This document shows positions 11,201-21,986 of a DNA stretch of 64,000 nucleotides, one piece after another; the stretch's first letter is position 1; the number at the start of each line of letters is the position of its first letter. Location of the stretch: positions 310,001-374,000 of the forward strand of contig NJPS01000065.1 in the NCBI GenBank assembly GCA_002946415.1, given 5' to 3'. The notes under the pieces were generated by a model that did not search any database, was not told the origin of the DNA, and saw only the letters and a program-made list of their open reading frames with translations. This DNA comes from Rutstroemia sp. NJR-2017a BVV2 (Eukaryota > Ascomycota > Leotiomycetes > Helotiales > Rutstroemiaceae). The translations under genes were made by a program, and so were the position numbers.

Positions 11201-11764
11201 GACGAAGCGTCGACTCGCAAGGCTAGATGAGATGGAAAGAGTAAGACATGGCCAGTGGAAATGGCTGTGTAGTCGACGGTAAAATGGATCTGAAGCATGC
11301 TAGGCGGTGATGGGTGGAGGGAGGGGTGGGAGTGGTGGGTGGTGTTGTGGATTCTTTTGGACGAAGCTGGGAGCCAAGGCGGCTAGGATTCTGGGATTCT
11401 TTTGAAGCACGGACAGTAAACGATCTTCCTTTGAGGTTCCTGGCGTTGTTTATGGGTCGAGCGGGTTCGGAGGCCAAAAGAAGGGTTATAGGGCCGTGTG
11501 CTATCTGCAGGGGAAGCAAGTCAAGAGGTAATGAAGGGGCTTTGGTGGGAGGGGATAGGCTGGAGAGGCCTGCCGGACTGAAATACCATGTTTCGGTTCA
11601 TTGGCGAAACCCCACAAAGTGCCACCAGCACCGCCCAAACAGATGGGCAAAGGCAAAAATGATTGGTTCCTGCGATGCGCGCTGAATTTCATGTGTCTTT
11701 CTTTTCTTTGTCTGCTTTACGGAGTACGATGTCTTCGCCTCGGCTACTGTGTGCGTGCGAAGCG

Positions 11765-12000
11765 TACGAAGTAGTGTACGAGCACTTCGTAAAAGACTAA
11801 CAACAACCAAAGACCAAAAAGACTAAGAATAGTAGTCAGGTACAAAACATACTGCACCAAAACTCCACTTCTGCAAGCACAGTATCTACGGAGCCACGCC
11901 GTCTAGTGGTGGAAAAGAAATGTGACTCTACAAGGCTCGATTGCTTTTGGGCCCCCTACTGTGCTCTCATCCCATCATACGTACGAAGTAGTACTTCGTA
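11765..12000. repeat. Cluster of TACTTCGTA motifs as inverted pairs
   Basis: Exact 9-mers lie at 11765-11773, 11982-11990 and 11992-12000, with an 8/9 variant at 11783-11791. Two inverted pairs are formed: 11765/11783 with perfect 8-bp arms, and 11982-12000, where the two 9-mers face each other across one base (TACGAAGTAGTACTTCGTA). A related TACGGAGTA is at 11718-11726. Could be protein-binding sites or ends of small inverted-repeat elements. Confidence 0.6.
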
Positions 12001-14388
12001 GACAATTCCCACTTCCCCTGAGTGAGATCATAGTGTCGGCGCATCCTATTCCCCTCTCATCCAATCCTATGGCCACCCTCCCCCTCTTCTCCTTATCGCC
12101 AATCCACGCGCATATGCCCAGGTAGTACGTATGCACTGTGCTTGCTTTACGGAGGTGGCTCGCTGGGATAAAATCTGACCAAATGGCGCGAGCTTCCCGA
12201 AAGAGACATGAGAAAAAGAATGCGGCCTGCGTTCTCCTGTAAATCCCCGAATAGCCCTAGTCTCCTGATCCATATCGCGCAGCTCCTTGGCAGGGGCCGG
12301 CCAATGAGATTCTTCCCTCCTTCTTCACTGTGAAAATTTTGAAAGCCGTTCACGGTCGCATGAAACGAGCGATCCACTGCCACCCGATCTTTGAGCTCCA
12401 GGGTTGACGTTCTTTTGGCTGTCGGGCTCCTTTGGTACTTTTGTGCTGGGTGGTGCTTGTAACATCTGCCCCTTTTTTTGGAATTCTGCTTCCTACCTGT
12501 GAGGGGTTTCCATATTGATGCTTGTCCATCCGATGATTGGGACCGGGCGGCCATGTTGATCTTCTCGTCTCCATGCTTATTCTTACGAATGGGATGGTCC
12601 GTCCGTTTAAGGGCACACTTCTCGCCTACGCTTGAGCTGACCATGAAACTGTGGATGTCTCGCTTCTGTTGAAGACGGAGATTTGAGGATCTCAACGATA
12701 TGACGGCAGATAATTGAGTTATATGCACATCATGATTCTTTATCTTAATTCGATCTTGTACACTCGCAATGTAACCACACATCAGTCATCCGTAACCAGC
12801 ATTTTTATGTATTTGTTTCGATTCCTACGAGCAAAAACATTCCTGCCGACTACTCACCCACTCGCTCACGTACCTTACTTCGTCATGGCCGAATTGTAAC
12901 CGTATGGATGTCTGCGGCGCACCTCCATCTTGAAACACTCCCGGGTCATGGAAGGTTCCCAATGCACGTGCTTAGGATCCTACTGTATCGTGTTGCAGAA
13001 ACAAAATCTGATCGCGCACTGCCACAGCACTCCATCATCCGTTGTGGATTCCAGACAAAGACACATCCTCCACGGAGCCCAGTCGATATGAATTATTCAT
13101 GCATGTCTGTTGTTCGTCCGGTGGCGAAGGCCCAGAATTGTCCATGCTTCAGCTGATCAAGGAACCAGCAAAAGTCCAAGTGGATTTACGATGCGATGCG
13201 CATTGATGAATATCGTGCTTTGTACTCTGTAGCGCTTCTGCTGTGGCTGTGATAGAGAATAATGGACAGGCTTAAAGCACTGGAGTCGTCGTTATCGTCT
13301 GCTATCGCATGATTGCGGGGGCGAGATTCGCAACGATGATCACACCTACCAGTCTCCTTTGGCCTGCTATCCCATCCAGTATGCTGCTCTTTGCCTGGAC
13401 GACACACGGGCTGTGTTAAGTGGAGCGTGGAGTGTGCAGCACATGACATGACAGTAAAGAGCTACATGCTAGGACTGTATCGTACGGAAATCTATTTACA
13501 AGCTCAGAAATCACCCGGTCGTGCCGGTCTTCTTCTCATTGATGCGGGGCTGCCCTCTCGGGCCCATCTTGGGTTACTCTTCAGTCAATATGGAATGCGC
13601 AACTTCCGAATGTCTCAATAATTGAATCACGGATAGCCGTTAGATTAACCAATCCTCAATCCGTAATGATCGCTTTTCAAATCGTATAAAAATCCTTTCA
13701 TTCAAGCGGCGTCAAATCCTTTTGGTTTTGAATCATGCCGGCAGGACCGGCTTGTTTAAAACATATATCTCCCCCAGCACGGTTGGGACGCAACCTCCAG
13801 CATTGATTGTCTCTTCCTTTCTGTCCTTGATTGATTAACCTGATTTCATGGTAATTAATTATCAGTCCTCTACCTGGTATAGTTGATTTAGAATATGTGC
13901 TGCGCTGGAGGATTTTTTAATCTTGTGATTGCTTGTATCTTCCGTGCCACCTTCAAAAGTCTGCGAAATGCTCTCGGCGATCACTATTTTCAGAACTACA
14001 TGCCCACAATCCTATGCGTCTGATATACCTGGGCATGCTTTCGTAGATAACAGATACCAATGTAACAATCCATCTCGTAGTACCACTGTGAATGTGTAGG
14101 ATAGCTTGCACCAAAGCACTACCAGCACAACTGCCTAGGACTCTCTGTGGAGGAGAATCCAGACGAATTCACGTTCAATACTCAGATTGTACATCAAACT
14201 TTACAAGAAACTTCTTCGAGTACAGAACTCACTAGATAGACAACTATGTAATTGTAACAGAGCAGATCGGCAACGCGATACTCTCACGACTCTGAAGTAT
14301 AGATGCCCAGCGGTGCAGCATCACACTTGCTTAGTCATCGCGGGGTAGTTCTTCGTTAGCTATTCACGCTGTTATTTAACTTAACCGT

Positions 14389-15228
14389 ATGCTTTCAAAA
14401 ATGAGCGATGACTTGCTCAACGAAGTTGAGGCGATAAACTCAATATATGGCGAAGGTTCTCTCGCATTAGATGGCGGCGACATCTACATATTACATCTAC
14501 CAGAACACAATACGTCACTCAGAATACAGTTCCCTAATGATTACCCAGCTACACCACCAGCAATCTTAGGAACTCACAGCTCCGGAGAGAATGCGAGGAA
14601 AGGAGAAGCTGCACACCTCGTTGACTATGCGCGCGATGTACTGGGCAGATTGTACCAACCCGGAGAGGTATGCATGTTTGACATTATTGAGGAAATAAAC
14701 GCGACACATACGACAACTACCGAATCCACGAACGACAATCACACAACCGAGTCCGAGGCGGCGGCTGCAGATCCAACCAACGAAGAACCAACAATTGCGC
14801 CGCAGACCGACGAGCCGGAATGGGTACTTTCCGACGTCGTAGTAGAATTGAAGTCTGTCTTCGTAGCACGAAGCGCTCCCGTTCACTCGCCCGAACAAGC
14901 CAAGAATTACGTTCAGCATCTACTAGCCAGCGACAAGAAAGTGCGAAGCGCTACACACAACATCACAGCATGGAGAATTAGAGGAGACAGCGGAGTCACA
15001 TTTCAGGATTGCGACGACGATGGGGAAACGGCGGCTGGGGGCAGAGTCCTCCATTTGATGCAGTTGATGGATCTATGGAATGTGATGGTTGTGGTGACGA
15101 GATGGTATGGTGGACATCAGCTTGGTCCTAAGCGCTTCAGCATCATCAATACTGTTGCTAGGGATGCGTTTGTGAAGGGGGGTTTTGTGAAGGAAGAGCT
15201 GCCGAAGAAGAAGGGCAAGCGCTCATGA
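14389..15228 (+). CDS. YIH1: Yih1/IMPACT homologue (Gcn1-binding inhibitor of Gcn2)
   Basis: Single exon, 279 residues from the first ATG. The second ATG at 14401 (MSDDLLNEVEAINSIYG) is an equally good start and fits family N-termini better. The RWD domain (about 5-100) shows EVEAINSIYG and the FPNDYPATPPAI core. An acidic Thr/Glu-rich linker (about 105-140) follows. The ancient IMPACT (UPF0029) domain (about 150-265) contains RSAPVHSPEQAKNYVQHLL, ATHNITAWRI, DDDGETAAGGRVL and VVVTRWYGGHQLGPKRF. In yeast, Yih1 binds Gcn1 and actin and restrains Gcn2 during amino-acid starvation. All diagnostic motifs are intact. The last residues are Lys-rich. Confidence 0.95.
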   Translation: MLSKMSDDLLNEVEAINSIYGEGSLALDGGDIYILHLPEHNTSLRIQFPNDYPATPPAILGTHSSGENARKGEAAHLVDYARDVLGRLYQPGEVCMFDIIEEINATHTTTTESTNDNHTTESEAAAADPTNEEPTIAPQTDEPEWVLSDVVVELKSVFVARSAPVHSPEQAKNYVQHLLASDKKVRSATHNITAWRIRGDSGVTFQDCDDDGETAAGGRVLHLMQLMDLWNVMVVVTRWYGGHQLGPKRFSIINTVARDAFVKGGFVKEELPKKKGKRS

Positions 15229-16110
15229 CGCGGCTTTTTTCAACATATCGTCGGATCCACTATCAAATCCTTCGCGGAGCGAGGCTGAATGTAGTAAAAC
15301 AAAGGTCTGCTGCCTGGAGCTCACAACAGTCAGAAAATGCTCGGATGCAATTAAACTGCATTAGGTAGAGTAAAGGCTTGTTGGGTAAGTGATACCTCTT
15401 TTGTGTCTAGTAGTGGTTGCAGAGCAATTTTGATGTGGCCACAAGACACTACTGAATAGTACGCGTGGGTCTTGTTAGTAGGTAGCTGATGGGTGAGCAT
15501 TATGGCTGATCAAAGCGCCAGGGCATTTGCAGAGACTGAAATAGTATTCAGAGACCTTCAAGAGATGATGTGTTTCCAACAGACCGCCTATTCCCACCGG
15601 AGAATAAGTCTTAGTTCAGAAGTTGACGGGTTTCTGCTCCACCGATGGGAAGGCTCTTGTCTACATAAAGTGGTATATCTAGGCAGGCGGGGTAGATCGC
15701 TGATACCCGATTTTCTTGTCATGCAAAAGGAGTGCTTTTGTCATAGTAGTAAGAGGTTCCCTAATGAGTGAGAACACTGTCCACTCGTTCTATGCTGGTT
15801 GAATTTTCATAGTTTCGCAATGCTTCCATGCCACTACTAGTGTTGTTATGTTTGGCTAGGTCGATCCCAGTTTTCGGGCTGCCATCGATTTTTGTGCCGT
15901 TAAGCTACTTTGTTGTCGATGGAGGCCATGTAGCATGACAGAGTCCATTATTTTCTTCTATGGTACAGACCAAGCGGTTGAAATGAAATCGCATAGCGGC
16001 GCCTACAGAACGCCGTCTATAATAGATATGTGGGTGAAATATGGGGTTTGAAATCTAACTGTCACTGTCATCTTAACTATGTCTCGTGAGCATTCTCAAG
16101 ATGCCTTTGT
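15229..16110. other. Intergenic, convergent 3' regions
   Basis: Lies between convergent stop codons. A 92-codon open frame at 15493-15771 (plus) has no recognisable features. Nothing else seen. Confidence 0.5.
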
Positions 16111-17950
16111 CTATCTCAACCCTAGCCTGCTCTTGCCAAACACACTCATAGCTACAGCCCCAACACCTAACGCTAGACTACCCAATATCATACCATTACT
16201 GATCTGCGTCTCTTCGTGTCTTCTCCTCCACTTGGTTTCTCCCGTTTGCTCCACTACTTTACCATATCTATCTTTTACTTCATAGTCATCCCAATTTATC
16301 ACTCGCGTCTTCTCTTGATACTCAATCACGGTTCCCGCCCAATTGTTTGTGATCAACCCACTTTCATTCTTGTACCAACTGTTACAGTTAGGATCCGCAA
16401 ACGCGGAATTGCTCAGTCTGGACTGAATCTCTTCGTTGTATTTTTCTGACGTGGATAGTTTTGGCGCGATGGAGATTGGTGTGCTCGAGTTGAGGACATG
16501 GGAGATTAGGGATGTGATATAGAGGGCTTGCGCTTCGATCATGAGGATGATGCTGTTATGACCGAGGTTTGTGTTGGGTCCTATTGCTTGTAAGTTTGGG
16601 TTCAGTCGTTGATAATACTTGTAACTTACCATAAAGCATGCCAAAATTTGGCAGGTGTGGTACGGTCATGCCGAAGAACGCCTTCGCACCGGATTTCCAC
16701 AGTTCCTCGATCGATTTTCCATCTTTGCCATAGATCTTGATGGGATACATGAATTGCGTTGTTTGGAATCCTGTTGCCAGAACCAATAGATCAAACTCAT
16801 GCTCTTGGCCGTCAACCTTGACACCTCTCTTGGTAATTTCCCGTATTGGACTCGTCTCCAATTTGGCGTTCTCCTTGCGAAAAGTAGGATAGTAATCATC
16901 AGTGATCAACACCCTCTTACAACCCACCGCATACCGTGGTAACAGCTTCTCCCTCAAGTCCTTATATTCATCCCCGGGAAGCTGATTCTCCATATGCGCC
17001 TTCGCCCCCGCCATTACATCCTCCTGGAACTTACTCTCCTTGTCAAAAACCGCGTCATAAAACGCCTCTCTAAAATCCATCATCGCCGCCCTATACCTCC
17101 TCCTCACAAACGGCACCCATCTATACACCCCCTGCATGAATCTCGAAATCTCTTTATCATCCCTAGGAATAATCCAATTCGGCGTCCGCTGGAACACCAC
17201 TATCTCCTTACACACCTTCGCCACTTCCGGCACTATCTGCGCCGCCGTCGCCCCATTTCCAATAACACCTACCCGCTTTCCACTAACCTCATAATCCCAA
17301 TCCCAGCGCGCAGAATGCATTTTCTTCCCCTGGAACTGCTCCAGACCCTTGATATCCGGGTACTTGGGCACGTTCAACTGTCCTACAGCACTCACGAGGA
17401 ACCGCGACGTAACGGTGTATTCGCTGCCGAACTCGGCGTCTTTACTTCCTAAGCGGATTAAAGTGCTCTTCCAGGTGTTGGTGCTGGCGTCCCAGCGCGC
17501 TTCGGATACGGCGGTGTTGAAGCGGATGTGTCGGTACAGTTGGTATTTGTGCGCGACGGAGATGAGGTAGTCGAGGATTTCTTCCTGGCCGGGGTATTCG
17601 CGCGTCCAGTAGGGGTTGGGTTCGAAGGAGAGGGAGTAGAGGTGGGACCAGACGTCCTGTGCTTTGTGTTAACACGGGCACTCGATATGTATATCTTAAC
17701 TTTTTCTTTGAGAAAGACGGAAAAAGCATTGTTAGACACATACGCAACAGCATCCCGGATACCTCTGATCATTCCACGTGCCGCCCACTTGGTTTCCCTT
17801 CTCAACGATGATAAAGTTCCTTCCCAGGCCTTTCTTTATCATCTCAATAGCGGTTGTCATGCCCGAAAGACCGGCCCCAATAATGAGGACATCAGCGGTG
17901 TTGGTATTTCGACCATAACTCATAGTTGGAATGGGATTGGGATCCGACAT
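16111..17950 (-). CDS. Type I Baeyer-Villiger monooxygenase (flavoprotein)
   Basis: Three exons on the minus strand: 17744-17950, 16630-17656 and 16111-16580, totalling 567 residues. The introns (17657-17743, 16581-16629) are canonical. An FAD-binding GxGxxG (GAGLSG) is at residues 25-30, followed by GGTWNDQRYPG and CCCDVWSHLYS across the first splice. The Baeyer-Villiger fingerprint FxGxxxHxxxW (FQGKKMHSARW) is at 177-187, and the NADPH-site GNGATA at 202-207. GPNTNLGHNS across the second splice is also typical. These enzymes insert oxygen beside a ketone carbonyl, giving esters or lactones. A hydrophobic C-terminal segment (NGMILGSLALGVGAVAMSVFG) suggests a membrane anchor, seen in some fungal members. 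The substrate cannot be named. The upstream neighbour on the same strand is acetoacetyl-CoA synthetase, 604 bp away. Confidence 0.93.
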
Positions 17951-18554
17951 TTTTGCAGCTCAAAGATTTATTTTGCAGACGGTGCTCTCTTTCTTTTGAG
18001 GTCTATTTATCTCGGAGAGGTAAGCATGTACGTATGCGTAAGCACTTTGCATGTGTGTTATGGAGTCGACGATAGCTAGTGTAATCTTTGATAAAACTAA
18101 ATGGCGATAGGAGAACCACGAAGGTCATACATAATAAACAAAGTTCCACTTTACCCCTCAGTTTCTGGGACACATGCTCGTTGGCGTCCGAGGTTGTTTC
18201 CACATACCCGAGACCTGCAAGTGCCGTTGACTTGCAGCTTGAACGACGACAACTAGGATGCGGGGTAACTGGCCGGTGTGGCTCTTCGGCGTAGAAAAAA
18301 CAGGCCGATTCAGGACAATATACTATAGCTGGTTAGTAATATCAGATAAATATTCTAAATACTCTAAGATATTATAATGTTTTTATTGTTCAAACATCTT
18401 TCGGATAATATTGTCGGCCTGTTATTTCTGACCCGGAGAGTGTGGCACTTGCAAGTGAGAAATATTGAACATATTAGGATCTTGGCAAGAGCGTCTCATC
18501 CTTATCTAATCCAATACAGTATCTACTGTTCTAGGTACCTTGTCTTCCAAACCT
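17951..18554. other. Intergenic between two minus-strand genes
   Basis: Promoter side of the monooxygenase and 3' side of the synthetase gene. A/T-rich around 18310-18380. No gene seen. Confidence 0.5.
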
Positions 18555-20872
18555 CTATAGTTTACTCTTTGTTCCTGCTATCAGCTCCTCTACTTTCGCG
18601 AACTGATAATAAAAATCCAAACTCCTCGGGTTCAGAAGTGTTCCACTTGGCTTTATGATCTTCCCACTGACAATCTGCTTCACTGGTAATTCGACCTTTT
18701 TGAGATTGACCGTTGTCTGTTCCGTAATGTTAGATTCTTTCAGGAGAGCAGAACATAACGGATTACTCACAGGTATCTCAGGTGTCTCAAACACAAATTT
18801 CGGAACATGCCTCGCGCTCAGTTCCTTCCTAATCGCCGCTTTCACCTCATCTACTAGCTTCTGTGTAAATTTCTCACCTTCCCTCATCATTAAAAACAGC
18901 ATTACTCTCTCGTCTTCATCCTGTGGTCTTCTCTGCCCCACGCAGATGCTTTCTTCGATCTGCGGGAACCCCTTTTCCAGCACGCTATATATTTCTGCAC
19001 TGCCAAACCGTACACCACTCGGGTTTAGAACACCGTCTGCTCTTCCAAGGAAGAGCAAGTTCTTTGTGGTTGGGTGAATCTGCACGAAATCACCATGCGT
19101 CCAAACGTTGTCGTATTTCTCAAAGTAGGCAGAGAAGTAGCGCGAGCCATCGGGATCGTTCCAGAAATATACAGGCATGTTGGGAAATGCTGCAGTGGCA
19201 ACTAATTCTCCTGGCGTACCGTGTTCTACCAGCTCACCCGGAATACCCCTTCCGCCCTCTATAAGAGAGTCGTACACAGCGACTGGAGTGCCCAGGCTGG
19301 GTCCTTGTGTACCGCCAACGTAGACTGGAGTGAGAGGGTTGCCTTGGCCAAAACAGCCGGCCTGATAAAGGTTTAGTTACACAGAGCAAAGAAAAGCAGG
19401 GCGGTCGACTTACTATGTCGGTGCCACCAGAGATATTGGCAAGATGCACGTTTTTGGGAAACCCTACGTCGTAGAACCACTCGAAAAGCTGATCGGAAAG
19501 AACCATTCCTGTACTCGTGACCGTTTCCAGGTGTGACAGATCCGTCACATCCTTCGGAACTATTCCATTTTTTTGCATCTCAACCATCCATCGCGGACTC
19601 GTGCCTAGATGGCTGACTTTAAGCTCCCCGATCATCTTGACGAATGTGGTCAGGTCCGGCTGAAATGGACTTCCATCATATAGGATGAGTCTCGAGCCCG
19701 TAAGCAAATTTGCTACTGAACTAAAATACATGATCCATCCTGTAGTCGTGTATTGAAGTACCGTCCTTCTAGGTCCCGCTTCCATGTGCAAGATGCTTTC
19801 TTTCGCGACACTCAGAAGAGTACCGCCCACAGAGTGAACTATGCATTTCGGTGTACCGGTCGTGCCAGAAGAATAGGCGATGAAGAAAGGGTCACGAAAA
19901 GCGACTCTTTGGAATTCGAGGGTTGTGGAGGATGCTTTGGAGATGTACGTGGATAGTTGTTGTGTTCTCGGTACTTGACCGATATCTGCAGGTTGCTTGA
20001 ACCTAGGCATTGAGACCATTCCTTGAAACTCTTTAACTCCTTTCATTCCATTGACAATATCTGCCATCTTGCCCCGCAGATCTACGGTTTTGCCATTGTA
20101 CACTGTCCAATCATCCATAAATATATACTATCACTCGTCAGTCATCTACCTGCATCTACTTCTATGGATGAATGTGTCTACCTTTGGCTCTACCTGTAGA
20201 GCTCGCTGCAAAATACCTTGAACGCCCATATCAGTAGAACTACTGCTAAATAGCCCTCCTAGAGAAGTAACAGCCATGAAAACTTTCAATGTATCAACAG
20301 AATTGCTTGCAACTATGACAACCCTATCTCCCTTTCCCACCCCATGAGCCTTCATAGCACTTGCTAGCTCAGCAACTTCTTTCCGCAGCTGACCCCAGGA
20401 CACATTTCTGATCTCAGTATATCCTTCTCGAACCTCTGTCAGAGCAATTTTATCATCCTCCTTTCCGATTGTTCCTCTTTCCGAGCTTGGCGCTCCCGGC
20501 GCTCGAGTATACAACATATTTTCGGCGAAGTTCATATGTATCCCCTCAAACCATTTAGGTATTGAATCGATCCGAGCATTTTCATCGACGACCTTTGTGT
20601 ATGAGCCACTGTATATCAAATTGAAGGATCGGAAAGCTTGGTCCCAGAAGTTCGCGCGACGGGTCGTAGAATATTGCCAGAGGTCCCAGAAGGTCTACAT
20701 ATTGTCCAATTAGCATGAGTATGAGTGGCAATAATCAGAGAGACTTGGAGAGCTCACATACATCTAATTGTAAGTTATGCTTCTTGTTTACTTCCTGAAT
20801 AAACCTGTACATGGCTGTACCTTTGGGATTCGGATGTTCCCAGAGCTTTCTGGGTATTTGCAAAGAATCCAT
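18555..20872 (-). CDS. Acetoacetyl-CoA synthetase
   Basis: Five exons: 20762-20872, 20182-20694, 19414-20127, 18771-19361 and 18555-18716, giving 696 residues, the usual family length. Introns are 67, 54, 52 and 54 nt. This member of the acyl-adenylate superfamily activates acetoacetate to acetoacetyl-CoA in the cytosol. The N-terminal DLWQYSTTRRANFWDQAF and WFEGIHMNFAENML are the acetoacetyl-CoA synthetase linker signature. The AMP-binding P-loop is YSSGTTGTPK and the second motif is TTGWIMYFSSV. LFLGRADGVLNPSGVRFG is the hinge motif, and the catalytic lysine lies in VSGKIIKPSG near the C-terminus. Everything needed for activity appears present. The start MDSLQIPRKLW was chosen because it is the first ATG in frame with the conserved N-terminal helix. 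No peroxisomal or mitochondrial signal is seen. Confidence 0.94.
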
Positions 20873-21378
20873 GATTGACTTCTGTTTCCTCCCAATTAAT
20901 TGGTCCAATCTGGTAGATATGAGATATAACTTCAAAGAAGATGTAAGATGCCCAAGTTATGAGATAAGAAGATGAGAAGTTGTTGAAATGTCATCCACCA
21001 CCCATGAACGGCGACCTTCAGTGGAGATCAGCTCTCCAGGCCGAGGGCGGAATGCGGGGAAGCTTCCGCGGTAACTCTCATATCCTCGACTCCGAAACTT
21101 AAGCAAAGATAGATGGTTGCCGGACATCATAACGGTATGCAGATTGAGAATACAGAATAGACAGGCGATGTTTATGAATCGCAAATGTCTACAAAATTAT
21201 GCGGACGCGTGATTGTTGGTGCTGCAGACATTATCCCGAAAGCAAAGGCACAACCAACAGTTGCAACAAAACCCCGACACCCGCTCTCGCTCTCGCTTTC
21301 GCTTTCGCGTACAAGTTCTCGGCCGTAATTATTCCAGCTTGCTATCATTCGGAGTTGTGAAGCACCTTCCCTCCTGCT
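20873..21378. other. Intergenic, divergent promoter region
   Basis: Upstream of the synthetase gene. Contains a short run of ctcgct/tttcgc hexamers near 21280-21307. No gene seen. Confidence 0.5.
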
Positions 21379-21986
21379 ATGGCCGCAACCAAAGGGCATG
21401 GCGGGATATCAAAAATGTTTGGAGTGTTGTGGTAAAGAAGGTTTGGAGTATAAAGACATTTATCGTCCACAGTTCATACTTCGAAGCATAGTAAGATTAC
21501 AAGATCTTCCAGTCATCAGAATGTCTCGCTTCTGGCTCGCACTGCTTACGAAGAAGACCAACCGTATGGCAAGTCTATACTATGGGCACACATCCTCACA
21601 CGGGTCCCTGCCACTGCCGCTGTTTTGGAAGGGTCATAACTGTGGGCAGTCTGACGCTGCGAAAACTAAATATACTCGCACCTAAAGTCCTGCCTTCATC
21701 CTTCACAACCACTCTACTTCGTTCTATAGGCGTGAGTACGGTCTACACAGCCGGAGTAGCAGCCATCGCCACGGCGCTGAGAATGCATGGGAGAAAGGAA
21801 ATAGAGTGGCAAGAGCGGAGCTGGAGACTCTTGGAGAATAAGGGTCAGGTGGAATGCGACGACTTTATGTACGGTGGAATGGCCCTCGGTCTGCTTGGAG
21901 GTGTGGGAAAGAAACTACTCTAGCAAGTAAGGCTTGGAGGACTAGGGGCAGGAAGTCTCATGGGCGTAATGACGTATATGGGATGA
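21379..21986 (+). pseudogene. Possible decayed gene for a small membrane protein
   Basis: An open frame at 21582-21923 ends with a natural-looking protein stretch: IGVSTVYTAGVAAIATAL (membrane-like), then EIEWQERSWRLLENKGQVE, then MYGGMALGLLGG (glycine-rich membrane-like). After the TAG at 21921-21923 the same frame stays open for 20 more codons, ending in GLGAGSLMGVMTYMG before TGA at 21984, another glycine-rich helix. A plausible N-terminal exon starts at 21379 (MAATKGHGGISKMFG), but no canonical intron joins it to the membrane segment in frame without a long detour. The pattern fits a small mitochondrial or organellar membrane protein that has lost integrity. It could equally be an intact gene whose exon structure I have not solved, or a sequencing error. 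Function unknown. Confidence 0.35.

Larger units (their letters stand above)
10079..14388. other. 4.3 kb gene-poor region
   Basis: No convincing gene in 4.3 kb. The longest frames (12147-12782 minus, 211 codons; 11314-11685 plus, 123 codons) have no recognisable domain, no signal and unnatural composition. The region holds the LPMO promoter, a short direct repeat (gcctgtgcaa, about 2.5 copies near 11173-11200), three exact TACTTCGTA/TACGAAGTA motifs (11765, 11982, 11992) and a TACGGAGTA at 11718. A noncoding RNA could be missed here. Confidence 0.45.

Noticed and set aside
11314..11685. 123-codon plus-strand frame, Gly/Val-rich start
   Set aside because: Start comes from a GGTGG-rich repeat; overlapping minus frame of similar length; no homology recognised.
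12147..12782. 211-codon minus-strand open frame in the gene-poor region
   Set aside because: Starts with a true ATG, but composition is irregular with scattered Cys/His/Arg, no domain, no conserved pattern, no splice context. Length is possible by chance over 64 kb.
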